A stretch of 64,000 bases of DNA, from positions 153,199-217,198 of the forward strand of contig CAWFMA010000022.1 of the NCBI GenBank assembly GCA_963816855.1, read 5' to 3'. Each line of letters begins with the position of its first letter. Position 1 is the stretch's first letter. The position numbers were made by a program, and so were the translations under genes. Of this stretch, positions 8,326-17,407 are shown piece after piece. The DNA is from DASTFP01 sp963816855. GTDB lineage: Bacteria; Verrucomicrobiota; Verrucomicrobiia; Chthoniobacterales; Terrimicrobiaceae. Below the pieces are notes generated by a model that was not told where the DNA came from, did no database searches, and was given only the letters and a program-made list of their open reading frames with translations.

Positions 8326-9030
8326 TCAGAACCTCGGCAAGTGAATGGCGCGCAAGGGCAGATGCTGACGATCGGCCAACCCTTGAATGTGCAGGTTGCA
8401 GCTCGTGTCATTTGAAATGATAAATTCGGCTCCGGTTTCGCGCGCCGATGCACATTTGACTTCGGCCATCGCGGTCGAAATCATTGGAAATTTGGCTGCG
8501 AACGTCCCGCCAAAGCCGCAGCAAGTTTCGGCTTCGGCCATCTCGATCAGCTCGAGGCCCTCGACCTTCGCAAGCAGCTGGCGAGGCTGTTTCTTGGTCC
8601 CCAGTTCGCGCAATCCGTGGCACCCGTCGTGGAGCGTGACGCGATGCGGGAAACGGGCCCCCAAATCAGTCACTCCAAGGCGGGTGACCAGAAAATCGCT
8701 GAATTCGTAACATCTGGCGGAGAGTTCCTCCGCAAGGCGCGCCTGCGCGGTCCCGGCAAACAGCTCCGGATAGAATCGTTTGATCATTGCCCCGCATGAA
8801 CCGGAGGCGATGAGCACCACGTCGGAACTCTTCAGCCGATTCAGAACGCGTTTCGCGATGGGCCGTGCTTCGTCCCAATATCCGGAATTGAACGCCGGCT
8901 GGCCACAGCAGGTCAGTTCCTCGCCGTAGTCCACCGTATGCCCCAAGCGCTCGAGAATCGCAACCATGCTGATGCCGACGCGCGGATAACACAGGTCGAC
9001 AAAACAGGGGATGAACAAAGTTATTTTCAA
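8326..9030 (-). CDS. lutA: LutA, cysteine-rich (CCG-domain) lactate utilization protein
   Basis: About 234 residues with two CCG domains. The first begins 'ITLFIPCFVDLCYPRVG' and includes 'ELTCCGQPAFNSGY'; the second includes 'TLHDGCHGLRELG' and 'EAETCCGFGGTFAAKFP'. The Cys pairs bind the non-cubane Fe-S cluster typical of this family. An open frame continues upstream to 9150, but the homology starts at 'LKITLFIP', so I place the start at TTG 9030. That start lacks a strong ribosome site and is uncertain. It is the first gene of the lut operon; the 270 bp upstream hold no recognisable gene. Confidence 0.85.
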   Translation of the reverse strand: MKITLFIPCFVDLCYPRVGISMVAILERLGHTVDYGEELTCCGQPAFNSGYWDEARPIAKRVLNRLKSSDVVLIASGSCGAMIKRFYPELFAGTAQARLAEELSARCYEFSDFLVTRLGVTDLGARFPHRVTLHDGCHGLRELGTKKQPRQLLAKVEGLELIEMAEAETCCGFGGTFAAKFPMISTAMAEVKCASARETGAEFIISNDTSCNLHIQGLADRQHLPLRAIHLPRF

Positions 9031-9302
9031 AGCCTCGAGCGCTTGAAGTTGAGCCAAAGCTTGGCGCGGGAAGGTCTCGCCCACGCCCGCGTCAGACCCG
9101 AAGGCCGGGGAGTTGCTTGACCGCGCCAATTGCCGGCGAGGAGCGCGCAACGCGGACGAGACCCGACACGCGTCTTCACGGCAAACGGGCCCTCCTCATC
9201 GTCCTTAAAGAATTTCGTCTCTTGCCAGGTTCGAGACGTGGCTGTCGGCGGCATGTGCGACCCCCCCGCCGCGGTCGCCTGGATGGCAAGCGAATTTGGA
9301 AG

Positions 9303-10787
9303 TCATCGCGGGACGTCGAGCTTGAGGCGGGCAAAGCGATCATAGGCTTCCTGCCAGGTTTCCGTATCTTGAGGGACAAAGGTTCGGAGTGAAAACGAAT
9401 CGCTGACGATCTTGCGCAGCGCCTGCGGGGACTCGATCTCTCCGAGGGCGGCCGCTTGAATAAGGACATTTCCCGCGGCGGTTGCTTCCACAGGCCCGGC
9501 GATGACTTCCCGCCGCGTGGCATTCGCCGCAAATTGATTCAGAAGCGTGCTTTGACTGCCTCCGCCGACAATGTGAAGACGGGAGATCGAGCGCCCGGTG
9601 AGATGTTCGATTTCGTCCAGCGCGGTCCGGTACGAAAGCGCGAGGCTTTCCAGAATGCATCGAACGAATTGTCCGGGAGTTTCGGGAGGAACTTCGCCGC
9701 TTTCCGTGCAATACGCCGTGATGCTGTCCGGCATATCGCCCTGTTTCGCGAAACGGTCGGCATTGGGATTGATGAGCGAGCGGAAGGGCTCCGCCCTTTC
9801 CGCTTCTGCTGTCAGACCGGCATAATCCAGATCGAGTCCGCGCTTCGCCCAGGCGCGGCGTGATTCCTGCAGGATCCAAAGCCCGACGATGTTTTTCAAA
9901 AAGCGTGTCGTGCCGCCGTAGCCGGATTCGTTCGTGTAGTTATGGGCGCGTATCTCCTCGCTGATGAGGGGTTGCGGCAACTCGACGCCGATCAGCGACC
10001 ACGTGCCCGACGAAAGATACGCCCAATCGTTGCCGGTTCCCGGGATCGCCGCGACGGCTTCTCCGGTATCGTGCGAGCAAGTCGCGATCACCTGCACCCC
10101 GCCCAACCCGGTCTCGGCGCAAACTTCGGGGAGCAACGGGCCGAGAATCGTGCCGGGCGGCACGATCTTTGGAAAAATCTTCCGGGGTATGCCGCACCGT
10201 TCAACGAGCCGTTCCGACCACGACCGCGTCCGCGGATTGTAGAGCTGAGTCGTGCTGGCGAGACTTTCGTCCACGCATGCGACGCCCGAAAAGAGATAAT
10301 TGAAATAGTCGCCGATCGTGAGAAAGCAGTCCGCCGCCTCAAGAAGCGCCGGGCTTTTCTCGACGTCTGAACAGAGGTGATAAAGGGTATTGATGGGCAT
10401 GAATTGAATGCCCGTTTCCTCGAAGATCAGTTCGGATCCGAGAGATTCCCGCACTCTTGAATAAGTGGCGGCGGTGCGCTCGTCCCGATAATGAAATGGT
10501 GGCGAAATCATGGGATGCACCCGGTTGATCAGCACGTAATCAACCCCCCATGAGTCGACGCTAATCCCGCGGGGGTCGACGTCGCGCTTGGCGACCCTCG
10601 CCAGGCCGATCTTCAACTCTTCATAGATGCGCAGCACGTCCCACCGCAGGGATCCGAGAACGCGGATGACGGCGCTCGGAAAACGATGGATCTCCTCCAG
10701 GCTCAGTCGGCCGTCCTCCAAAGATGCGAGCATGACGCGTCCGCTCTCCGCGCCAAGGTCGCAAGCGATATAGTGCCGGGGGCTCAT
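9303..10787 (-). CDS. rhaB: Rhamnulokinase (FGGY family)
   Basis: A 494-residue FGGY kinase, full length for the family. The N-terminal phosphate-binding segment is 'ACDLGAESGRVML', followed by 'ISVDSWGVDYVLI', the sugar-site region 'GIQFMPINTLYHL', 'VIATCSHDTGEAVAAIPG', 'WAYLSSGTWSLIG', and the C-terminal 'LHIVGGGSQSTLLNQFAA'. The GxQFxxINTxYQL-type stretch favours L-rhamnulose over xylulose or fuculose. It phosphorylates L-rhamnulose to rhamnulose-1-phosphate, whose aldolase product lactaldehyde becomes lactate, consistent with the lut genes downstream. No isomerase or aldolase gene is in the window. Confidence 0.9.
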   Translation of the reverse strand: MSPRHYIACDLGAESGRVMLASLEDGRLSLEEIHRFPSAVIRVLGSLRWDVLRIYEELKIGLARVAKRDVDPRGISVDSWGVDYVLINRVHPMISPPFHYRDERTAATYSRVRESLGSELIFEETGIQFMPINTLYHLCSDVEKSPALLEAADCFLTIGDYFNYLFSGVACVDESLASTTQLYNPRTRSWSERLVERCGIPRKIFPKIVPPGTILGPLLPEVCAETGLGGVQVIATCSHDTGEAVAAIPGTGNDWAYLSSGTWSLIGVELPQPLISEEIRAHNYTNESGYGGTTRFLKNIVGLWILQESRRAWAKRGLDLDYAGLTAEAERAEPFRSLINPNADRFAKQGDMPDSITAYCTESGEVPPETPGQFVRCILESLALSYRTALDEIEHLTGRSISRLHIVGGGSQSTLLNQFAANATRREVIAGPVEATAAGNVLIQAAALGEIESPQALRKIVSDSFSLRTFVPQDTETWQEAYDRFARLKLDVPR

Positions 10788-11283
10788 GTCGAGCAGACGG
10801 TTCGCGAACCAGCCGCGGCGGTGGCGATCCGATCACCACGGCCAAAGCCCGCCTTCGTGAGAATAGGAGAGGCGCGTTTTGGAACGCGCGGTGTTTCGGG
10901 GTTGCGGCATCGCATCATTTCCTTCTAAGTCGAGAAGGCACTTTCGACAAACGATAAAAGTGTCGTTTGGCCTCTACGAATTGATGGAACCCGGGGCGGA
11001 AACACGGGAAAGGGACCGGCCGGCGCGGGCGACAAATCGTTTCGAAAGCCTTGCCAACGCCGCCGTCCGCCGATGCAAATAGCAACCTTTTCCCGGTCGA
11101 GCGGCGCGAGATCATCGCCGGCAACTGTTCTAAGCAAAGTGCTCTTAGCAAGACTCGGAAACGGACGCCGGAAGGGCGTCTGCTAAAGACCGCGCCAGCG
11201 ATCGGCCCGGTTCGTTGCGAATTGTGAGGGAACAAACGGCTTTCCTCGCGCGACCCAGCTGTTGGCTCGCTGCGCCGCGTTGG
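10788..11283. other. Intergenic region with possible control elements
   Basis: Nothing coding was recognised between the two FGGY kinase genes. The interval contains a short perfect hairpin and an inverted repeat listed separately, and is the likely promoter region of rhaB. Confidence 0.5.
10921..10969 (-). promoter_or_regulatory. Hairpin and inverted repeat upstream of rhaB
   Basis: A perfect 6-bp stem (CCTTCT, 6-nt loop, AGAAGG) lies at 10921-10938. It is followed by a 7-bp perfect inverted repeat CAAACGA-N8-TCGTTTG at 10948-10969. The spacing suits a dimeric repressor or activator. It sits about 160 bp upstream of the rhaB start. Inferred only from symmetry. Confidence 0.35.
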
Positions 11284-12840
11284 CTAAGGCCGGTTCGCGA
11301 CTGTGGGGCTAGTGAGGCTTTCTCCCGGGATGGCCGGAGATTCCTTTTCGCCTTCGTTAGCGAACCAGCCCTCCAAGCGGGGGTAAAGGTCGAGGAATTG
11401 AGAGTAGTGGGATTCGTAGCTTTTAACAACGAGCGGATCGGGTGCGGTCAGGGCGTCGAAATCGGGGGCGAAGCGGCGGGCCTCCTGGTATCCATTTATT
11501 GCGCCAATCCCGATCCCGGCAATCAGGGCCGCTCCAAATCCCGCCCGCTCGGCGGCGTGTCTGTCCCTGCCCTGGTAGAGGGGGCGATTCAGAATGTCGG
11601 CGAGCATTTGGCGCCACAGCGGACTGGCCAGTCCATTCCCGGAAGCGACCAAACGGTCGAACTGCGCGCCGCAGTCGGCCATGGCCTCGATGATTTGTCG
11701 CAGAGCAAACGCCACGCCTTCCAGCAGCGCTCGAACCATGTGCCCGGGTCCATGCCGAAGGGTCAGGCCCACGAAGCTCCCTTTGGCTCTCGGATCCATC
11801 AACGGAGAACGCTCGCCCACTAGGTAGGGCAGAAAGGCGAGGCCTTCGGAGCCTGGTGGAACGTCAGCAGCCAGGTGATCCATTCCTGCGTAGCTCAAGT
11901 GCTCAAGGCCGAGAAGCGTTCGCAACCAGCGCAGGGCCATGCCCGCCGACAGCATCGCTCCGAGAAGGTACCACCTCGCTTCCGGAGCGTGGCAAAAGGT
12001 ATGCATCCTCAGCTTCTGATCGAAGAGCGGCGCCGCCAGTGGGACGAAGACCTGGCCGCCGGTGCCAATGGTTACCGATCCAAGCGGCGGATCGATCAAT
12101 CCGTTGCCGACCGCTTGAGCAGGCTGATCCGCGCATCCCGCAGAGACCGGAATTCCCGCCGTCAGGCCCAGATCTTCAGCCGCGGTCTTGGAGAGCGTGC
12201 CGACGATATCAGTCGACGAATGGACTTTCGGGAAAATCGGCCTCGGAAATCGAAGGCGCTCGATCACTTCATCCGCCCAGAGACGCCTGCCCACATCGAA
12301 AATGCCGCTGGCCGCCGCGTCGCTCGCGTCGGTGCCCAATTCGCCGGTCAGCGCAAAGCGGATGTAGTCTTTCGGCATGAGAAGCGCCGCGCTGTTTTTG
12401 AGCGTTTCCGGTTCATGCTTCTGCAGCCAGCAGAGCGTGGCGATCAGGAAGCCTGCCGCCGGCGCGGTGCCACAGGTGGTGGCAAGGGTTTCGGTTCCCA
12501 CAAGCTGGATGATCTCCGGCAGCAATGAGGCGCTTCGCTGATCAGCCCAGATGATGGCCGGTCGCAGCGGTTTGCCGCTCGATCCGATCGCCACGAAGCC
12601 ATGCATTTGGCCCGAAAGGCCGACCCCGGCCACCTGCGCTCCCGCCGCCTCCCGCAAACCCTGCCGGGCCGCTTTCACCGTGGCCAGCCACCAGTCCTCG
12701 GGGTCCTGTTCCGCGTAGCCGGGCCGCGGAGTAAGGATGGGATACTCCGCGGTGCCGATCCCCGCAATCTGCCCTTCGAGGCTACAGACCACGGCCTTTA
12801 CGCTCGATGTGCCCAAGTCGATGCCCAGCAGAGCTCTCAC
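11284..12840 (-). CDS. xylB: Xylulokinase-like FGGY kinase
   Basis: A 518-residue kinase. The N-terminus 'LLGIDLGTSSVKAVVCSLEG' is followed by 'PGYAEQDPEDWW', the sugar-binding 'GVGLSGQMHGFVAI', 'IIWADQRSA', 'GCADQPAQAVGNGL', 'TIGTGGQVFVPL', and 'LPYLVGERSPLMDPRAKGSF'. The SGQMHG and ADQR motifs are diagnostic of the xylulokinase group, which phosphorylates D-xylulose for the pentose phosphate pathway. The C-terminal 25 residues are an extra Ser/Pro-rich tail. It is encoded downstream of the ABC transporter genes on the same strand, separated by about 190 bp. The substrate could also be another ketose, since the transporter is not pentose-specific by sequence. Confidence 0.85.
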   Translation of the reverse strand: MRALLGIDLGTSSVKAVVCSLEGQIAGIGTAEYPILTPRPGYAEQDPEDWWLATVKAARQGLREAAGAQVAGVGLSGQMHGFVAIGSSGKPLRPAIIWADQRSASLLPEIIQLVGTETLATTCGTAPAAGFLIATLCWLQKHEPETLKNSAALLMPKDYIRFALTGELGTDASDAAASGIFDVGRRLWADEVIERLRFPRPIFPKVHSSTDIVGTLSKTAAEDLGLTAGIPVSAGCADQPAQAVGNGLIDPPLGSVTIGTGGQVFVPLAAPLFDQKLRMHTFCHAPEARWYLLGAMLSAGMALRWLRTLLGLEHLSYAGMDHLAADVPPGSEGLAFLPYLVGERSPLMDPRAKGSFVGLTLRHGPGHMVRALLEGVAFALRQIIEAMADCGAQFDRLVASGNGLASPLWRQMLADILNRPLYQGRDRHAAERAGFGAALIAGIGIGAINGYQEARRFAPDFDALTAPDPLVVKSYESHYSQFLDLYPRLEGWFANEGEKESPAIPGESLTSPTVANRP

Positions 12841-13035
12841 GTCAATCTCTCCCCGCTGCGTGGGCGTTCAACAGGCCCGATCTCCGTCTGACAAGACTCT
12901 TTGGAACAGGGTCGTCTCCGATCTTGCAAAATCCAGCTCTGCTGAACGCCCTCGGGAAAGCATCTGCTGTCAACGCGATTTGGGGCCACAAGCAGTGAAA
13001 TTCGTTGCCGCAAAGAGCAAAAGGCGGGCTCCGCG

Positions 13036-14079
13036 TTACTGTCGTTTCAGCCAGAGGGTCGCCAGCCACTTGTCGCGAGCGAGGGCGATGGCTATTGCGA
13101 GAATCATTGTCGCACCCCAGATAGCCTGAGTCAGGTGCTGGCTCAAACCCAGGAGGTTGAAGCCGGTGGAGATCAGTTGGAGCAGGACAAGGGACAGGAT
13201 GAGCCCCAACACCTTGCCAAAGCCGCCGTTCGGATCTACCCCGCCAAGCACCGCGGCAAGAATGGTGACCAGCAGATAAGACTCCGCATAGCCGGCGCGC
13301 GCCGAGTTGAAGCGGGCCATCATCACGATCCCCGCAACCCAGCAGAATGCGCTGGACACGATATAAACGCCAACCAGCGTCCACTCGGTCGCCACCCCGG
13401 AATAGCGGGTCGCTTTCTCGTTTGAACCGATCATTCGCACGCGGGTCCCGAAGGGAGCGTGATTCAAAATCACTGCGACCAGAAGAGCGCAAAGGATAAA
13501 GATGATCATGGGCACGGGAAATCCCAGCAAGGTGCCGTTACCCAAGACCAGGATGGCGGCCGGAAACCCGCCGATGACCGCGCCGCTGGTTGCATAGACC
13601 GAAATTCCTTTGACCGCCGTCATTGTGCCGAGTGTTACAAGAATCGGGTGCACGCCCAGGAAGGCGACGATCATTCCGGTTAGGAGGCCGATCACCAGAG
13701 ACGTCAAAAGTCCCGCCGCGAGGGCAAGCACAATCACTCCGAAAACGAGATGCCCCGAACTCTCCGGCCCAATCATCTGGGTCAATATTGCCGCCATGAC
13801 GAGCGCCGACAGATTCGCGGTCGCGATGATGGCGAGATTCAAGCCGCCGCTCATCAAGGGGATCATCATCGCCAGAGCCAAGATCCCAAGTTCGGGCATC
13901 TGGAAAGCAATGGCGCGGAGCGTATTCCCTGAAAGAAAGCTCGACGGGGCCAAAGCGGAGAAAGAGAGCAACGCGACAACAAGGAGCGCGGCAAGCATCG
14001 TCACCGTCGGATCTCGGGCGAGGAGCCCCGAAAACGACACGCGTCGGCCCGCCGGATTCGTGATAGCCTCAGACGGCAT
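13036..14079 (-). CDS. Sugar ABC transporter permease (RbsC/LsrD type)
   Basis: A 347-residue BPD_transp_2 family permease with about ten hydrophobic helices. Features include 'LSFSALAPSSFLSGNTLRAI', 'ALAMMIPLMSGGLNLAIIAT', 'FLGVHPILVTLGTMTAVKGI', and the coupling-loop region 'MIGSNEKATRYSGV', followed by 'LAAVLGGVDPNGGFGKVLG'. It would form the inner-membrane channel of a monosaccharide importer. Its start (Met at 14079) overlaps the 3' end of the damaged first permease by 11 bp, so the two were translationally coupled. This second permease is intact, although its partner and the ATPase are not, so the importer as a whole is unlikely to work unless an ATPase is supplied elsewhere. Confidence 0.85.
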   Translation of the reverse strand: MPSEAITNPAGRRVSFSGLLARDPTVTMLAALLVVALLSFSALAPSSFLSGNTLRAIAFQMPELGILALAMMIPLMSGGLNLAIIATANLSALVMAAILTQMIGPESSGHLVFGVIVLALAAGLLTSLVIGLLTGMIVAFLGVHPILVTLGTMTAVKGISVYATSGAVIGGFPAAILVLGNGTLLGFPVPMIIFILCALLVAVILNHAPFGTRVRMIGSNEKATRYSGVATEWTLVGVYIVSSAFCWVAGIVMMARFNSARAGYAESYLLVTILAAVLGGVDPNGGFGKVLGLILSLVLLQLISTGFNLLGLSQHLTQAIWGATMILAIAIALARDKWLATLWLKRQ

Positions 14080-14640
14080 TGCCGACCACTTTCTTATGTT
14101 GACGCTTGGCCGCGATGGCGGTCGCACTGACGCTTATGAGAATGATGACTCCCGTCACAAATCCGAAAGAATAGGACGAGACGCCCAAAAGCGTGAGTCC
14201 GTTTTGAATGATGGCCAGCAGAACGATTCCAAAGACTGCTCCACTGACCGTGCCGATTCCTCCCTGAAGACTTGCCCCGCCCAACACGACGGCCGCGAGG
14301 ACATCAAGTTCCCGACCGATGAGGGCGTTGGGCACGACCGTCCTGCCACCCGGTGCGGCGGTCGCGGAACCACGAACCCGCCCGGGGAATTCGCGGTAAC
14401 GGTCAAGACGACTCCGGGGAAGTCAGCGGCAAATAAAGGCGATAGTAAATCAGGGTGAGCACCCCGAGCAGGGCTGAAAATCGCGGCAGAGCAAAGGCCA
14501 TGAACCAATTTCCGCCAATTTGCACGAGTATCGTCGCCACGAGTGGCTCACCGCCGCGATGGCGGCGAAAGAGATGTCGATCCCGGCCGAAACCAAGACC
14601 ACAAATAGGCCCGCCGCCATGATCGCCATCACGGAAGCTG
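14069..14640 (-). pseudogene. First sugar ABC permease, internally deleted and frameshifted
   Basis: N-terminal permease sequence is found as 'MAAGLFVVLVSAGIDISFAA' (frame from 14632) and 'ATILVQIGGNWFMAFALP' in a second frame. It stops at about 14405. The C-terminal part resumes at about 14335 as 'PNALIGRELDVLAAVVLGGA', 'GTVSGAVFGIVLLAIIQNGL', 'YSFGFVTGVIILISV'. Around 150-200 central residues expected in a full BPD_transp_2 permease are missing. The combination of deletion and shifts marks real decay rather than a single read error. Confidence 0.8.
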
Positions 14641-14649
14641 TCCAGGTCG

Positions 14650-15020
14650 ACAGGAATCGGGACGTGCCGGAACGCGATGTTCTCGGCCACCGTCAGGTTT
14701 GGAAACAGCGACAGATCCTGGTAAATGATCTGGATGCCGAAACGCTGGGAGGCAGCGGGCGAAAGATGCGAATGCGATTTTCCCTCGAGCACGATCTCGC
14801 CCTCATCGGGCGCATGGACGCCCGAGAGGACTTTGATCAAAGTGCTCTTCCCACAGCCATTTTCGCCCGCCAGGCTATGAATTTCCGCGGCGAAAATGGA
14901 AAAGCTGACATCCTGCAGCGCCCGGACACCGCCGAAGCGCTTGCTGATGCCGCGCATCTCGATGAATTCGGGCCCGCTTCGTGGAGCGACCAGTTCGAGG
15001 CTGCTGACTGGTGAAGTCAC
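14650..15020 (-). pseudogene. Sugar ABC transporter ATPase, N-terminal fragment only
   Basis: From ATG at 15020 the frame gives a typical RbsA/LsrA start: 'FIEMRGISKRFGGVRALQDV', Walker A GENGCGKST (residues about 52-60), 'LSGVHAPDEGEIVLEGK', 'GIQIIYQDLSLFPNLTVAEN' with the Q-loop. After residue about 117 it runs straight into out-of-frame permease sequence. The signature motif, Walker B and the whole second ATPase half (family length about 500 aa) are gone. The junction is a deletion of well over 1 kb, fusing this gene to the next. Confidence 0.85.
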
Positions 15021-15075
15021 ATGCTCGCGCGAGAGCGGGATTATGTGAAGCTAGAGTCCAAGCTTGACGAGTTCG

Positions 15076-16050
15076 TCAATCGGTACTCTTGTCGATCGCC
15101 AGCATCTTGATGGCGCGAATGACCCGCTTTTGCGGATCGACGCTGACCTTGCCCAAGCCGGGAATTTCCATGCCGTCCGTGATCGGCTTCCCATCCAATA
15201 CCATCTTTGCCACGGTAACGAATGCCTTCCCAGCCTCTATCGGGCTCCACATATAACCGACTTTTATAATGCCCTCCTTCACCAATTTTTTTCCCTGGGT
15301 CGGAGAGCATGTACCCACTAGTACGATCTTATCGGCTTTGCCGCGCTCCTTAATGGCACGACCCGCCCCTATTGGCCCCTGGCTGCCGAAGGTCAGGATG
15401 CCCTTCAAATTCGGATGGGCTAGCATGGCGTCCAGTGCCGTTTTGTAGCTGTCATCCACGCTTTCCGCGACGCCGTAGCGATCGGCAACGAGTTTCATCT
15501 TTGGATAATGCTCTTTCTGGTAGGCGATGGCCGCATCAGCCCAGGCGTTGTGCAAAGGAACCGTCAATCCGCCAACGTAGACGATGTATTCACCCTCCTC
15601 GCCCATGAATTTGGCAAAATCCTTCATGTGTTGCTCGCCGTATTCTTTGTTGTCGATCAATTCAATATCCCAGACGTTGCCGACCTGGTCGGGCGATTCG
15701 TGCGTAATGACGGGAATTCCCGCCTCCTTGGCGCGCGCAAAAACCGGCTCAAGTGCCTTCGCGTCATTTGGCACCACTCCGATCGCGCTCACCTTCTTGG
15801 CAATCAAATCTTCAACCGCGCGAACCTGCTGGGCCGGATCCGCCGTGGTGGGGCCGATCATATAGGCTTTTACGTTTTGTTCCTTGCCGGCTTCCTTGAT
15901 GCCTTTCTCCATGGCGGTGAACCACGGGATGCCGCCGATTTTGACCACCACCGCGATTTCGGGTTCCGCGCTCCAGGCGGCGAGAACCGAGGAAAGAAGC
16001 ACGAAGAGAGCGGCGGCCGCTCGCCAGAGGGGGATGGAGATCTTTTTCAT
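15076..16050 (-). CDS. Periplasmic sugar-binding protein (LsrB/RbsB type)
   Basis: A 324-residue Peripla_BP_4 protein with signal peptide 'MKKISIPLWRAAAALFVLLS' ending near 'AAWSAEPE'. Landmarks: 'VVKIGGIPWFTAMEKGIKEA', 'IGPTTADPAQQVRAVEDLIA', 'IGVVPNDAKALEPVFARAKE', 'GIPVITHESPDQ', 'ILTFGSQGPIGAGRAIKERG'. It resembles AI-2/rhamnose-type binding proteins more than RbsB. Directly after the stop another frame reads 'VPIDELVKLGL' and a stop, so the natural C-terminus was probably about 10 residues longer and a one-base change truncated it. It is the first transporter gene after the LacI regulator. Confidence 0.85.
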   Translation of the reverse strand: MKKISIPLWRAAAALFVLLSSVLAAWSAEPEIAVVVKIGGIPWFTAMEKGIKEAGKEQNVKAYMIGPTTADPAQQVRAVEDLIAKKVSAIGVVPNDAKALEPVFARAKEAGIPVITHESPDQVGNVWDIELIDNKEYGEQHMKDFAKFMGEEGEYIVYVGGLTVPLHNAWADAAIAYQKEHYPKMKLVADRYGVAESVDDSYKTALDAMLAHPNLKGILTFGSQGPIGAGRAIKERGKADKIVLVGTCSPTQGKKLVKEGIIKVGYMWSPIEAGKAFVTVAKMVLDGKPITDGMEIPGLGKVSVDPQKRVIRAIKMLAIDKSTD

Positions 16051-16084
16051 TTTGTGTCCTGTTGAGATAGTCGGTGGGATGCGT

Positions 16085-17329
16085 CTAGGTGGTCGGAATT
16101 TCGGGGGGCTCACTGGCCGTCGACCTGATAAAAACCGAGGGCCGACGGTTCTTCAAGGAAGTCTTTCTTTTTTTATTTTCGAAGTCAACACCAGTCTTGG
16201 AAATAACTTTACGGCGCAATTCCCAGCCGGAATCGCTATCTTTACTCGTCCGTAAATCGATTCCGCGGGCGCGCGGCGACTTCAGCGCGCTCCCGCCAGG
16301 AGGCGCGGTCGATTCCCGCACGATCAGGTCACAATGCACTTCGCTGTGGAGTTTGGGCGAACGATCGTTGCCAAGCCGCGCCATCAGCATCGACCAGGCT
16401 TGGTCCGCAAAATCCTCGGCGGGTTGCCGGATGGCGGAGAGAAAGGGACGGAGCGCGGTAAACCATTCGCAATCGTCGAAGGAGAGCAGTGAGACCTCTC
16501 CCGGCAGGCGGAATCCCAGTTCCCAAATCGTCTTGAGCGCGCCGACGGCCACGGATTGCGTGGCCGCGAAGAGCGCCGACGGCCGGGGATCGTTCCTCAG
16601 AAGAGGCTTGAGGACGGAACCAACCGCCTCCGAGGCTCTTCTTCCCGTGATCAGGATTTTTTCATGTTCGGAGAGCCCCGCTTCGTGAAGCCCCTCCCGG
16701 TAACCCTGGATGCGTTCCCGAATGTTGCGCAGGCTGGGGTCGCTGGCCAAAAAGACGATTCGTCGATGGCCAAGGGAAATCAGGTGGCGCGTGCCCTCCC
16801 GGCTCGCGCCAAGGTTGTCGGCGGAAACGCTGTCGAACCCCGTTTCCCGGCCGATGCGATCGAGAAGCACGGTGGGAATTTTTCTGTCGGACAACTCCCG
16901 CAAGACCGGCGAGTCGTCCCGGCAAGGCACCACGATCAGTCCGTCGATCTGGCGTTGAATCAATGCGCGAACCCTTTCCCGCTCCGAGCAAAAGTCTTCC
17001 TGGGTATCGGCCAGAATGATCTGGTAGTCGGTGCAAGCAGCCCGTTGCTCGATTCGTCGCACGATTCCGTGAAACAGGCCGACCGTCACGTCCGGGACCA
17101 CGACTCCGATCGTGCGTGAACGACGCTCTCTGATGCTTTTGGCAACTCTATTCGGACGGTAGCCGAGTGCGGCAATTGCGCTGTGAACGCGCTTTTGAAG
17201 GTCGGGACGGACGTATCGAGTGCTTCGCAAGACATTGGATACCGTCGCCGTGGAAACATCGGCAGCCTTTGCCACATCGTAAATCGTCGACTTGCGGACG
17301 CGGGGCCGGCGCTGGTCACTTCTTGGCAC
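16085..17329 (-). CDS. LacI-family transcriptional regulator
   Basis: A 414-residue LacI/GalR protein. The N-terminal HTH and hinge are 'TIYDVAKAADVSTATVSNVL' and 'IAALGYRPNRVAKSIRERRS'. The periplasmic-binding-like effector domain includes 'TIGVVVPDVTVGLFHGIVRR', 'RRIVFLASDPSLRNIRERIQ' and 'VSLLSFDDCEWFTALRPFLS'. A tail of about 70 residues after 'HCDLIVRES' is longer than in relatives and basic, with no known function. It is encoded upstream of and in the same direction as the sugar-binding protein gene (34-bp gap), so it probably controls the transporter and kinase genes in response to the transported sugar. Confidence 0.88.
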   Translation of the reverse strand: MPRSDQRRPRVRKSTIYDVAKAADVSTATVSNVLRSTRYVRPDLQKRVHSAIAALGYRPNRVAKSIRERRSRTIGVVVPDVTVGLFHGIVRRIEQRAACTDYQIILADTQEDFCSERERVRALIQRQIDGLIVVPCRDDSPVLRELSDRKIPTVLLDRIGRETGFDSVSADNLGASREGTRHLISLGHRRIVFLASDPSLRNIRERIQGYREGLHEAGLSEHEKILITGRRASEAVGSVLKPLLRNDPRPSALFAATQSVAVGALKTIWELGFRLPGEVSLLSFDDCEWFTALRPFLSAIRQPAEDFADQAWSMLMARLGNDRSPKLHSEVHCDLIVRESTAPPGGSALKSPRARGIDLRTSKDSDSGWELRRKVISKTGVDFENKKRKTSLKNRRPSVFIRSTASEPPEIPTT

Positions 17330-17407
17330 CCGGGAAGCGTGTAACGCGCGATCGTAAAGTGCAATTGCAAAAAGTTAATGCCGATTGGATAACCAGAAAA
17401 AATTAAG

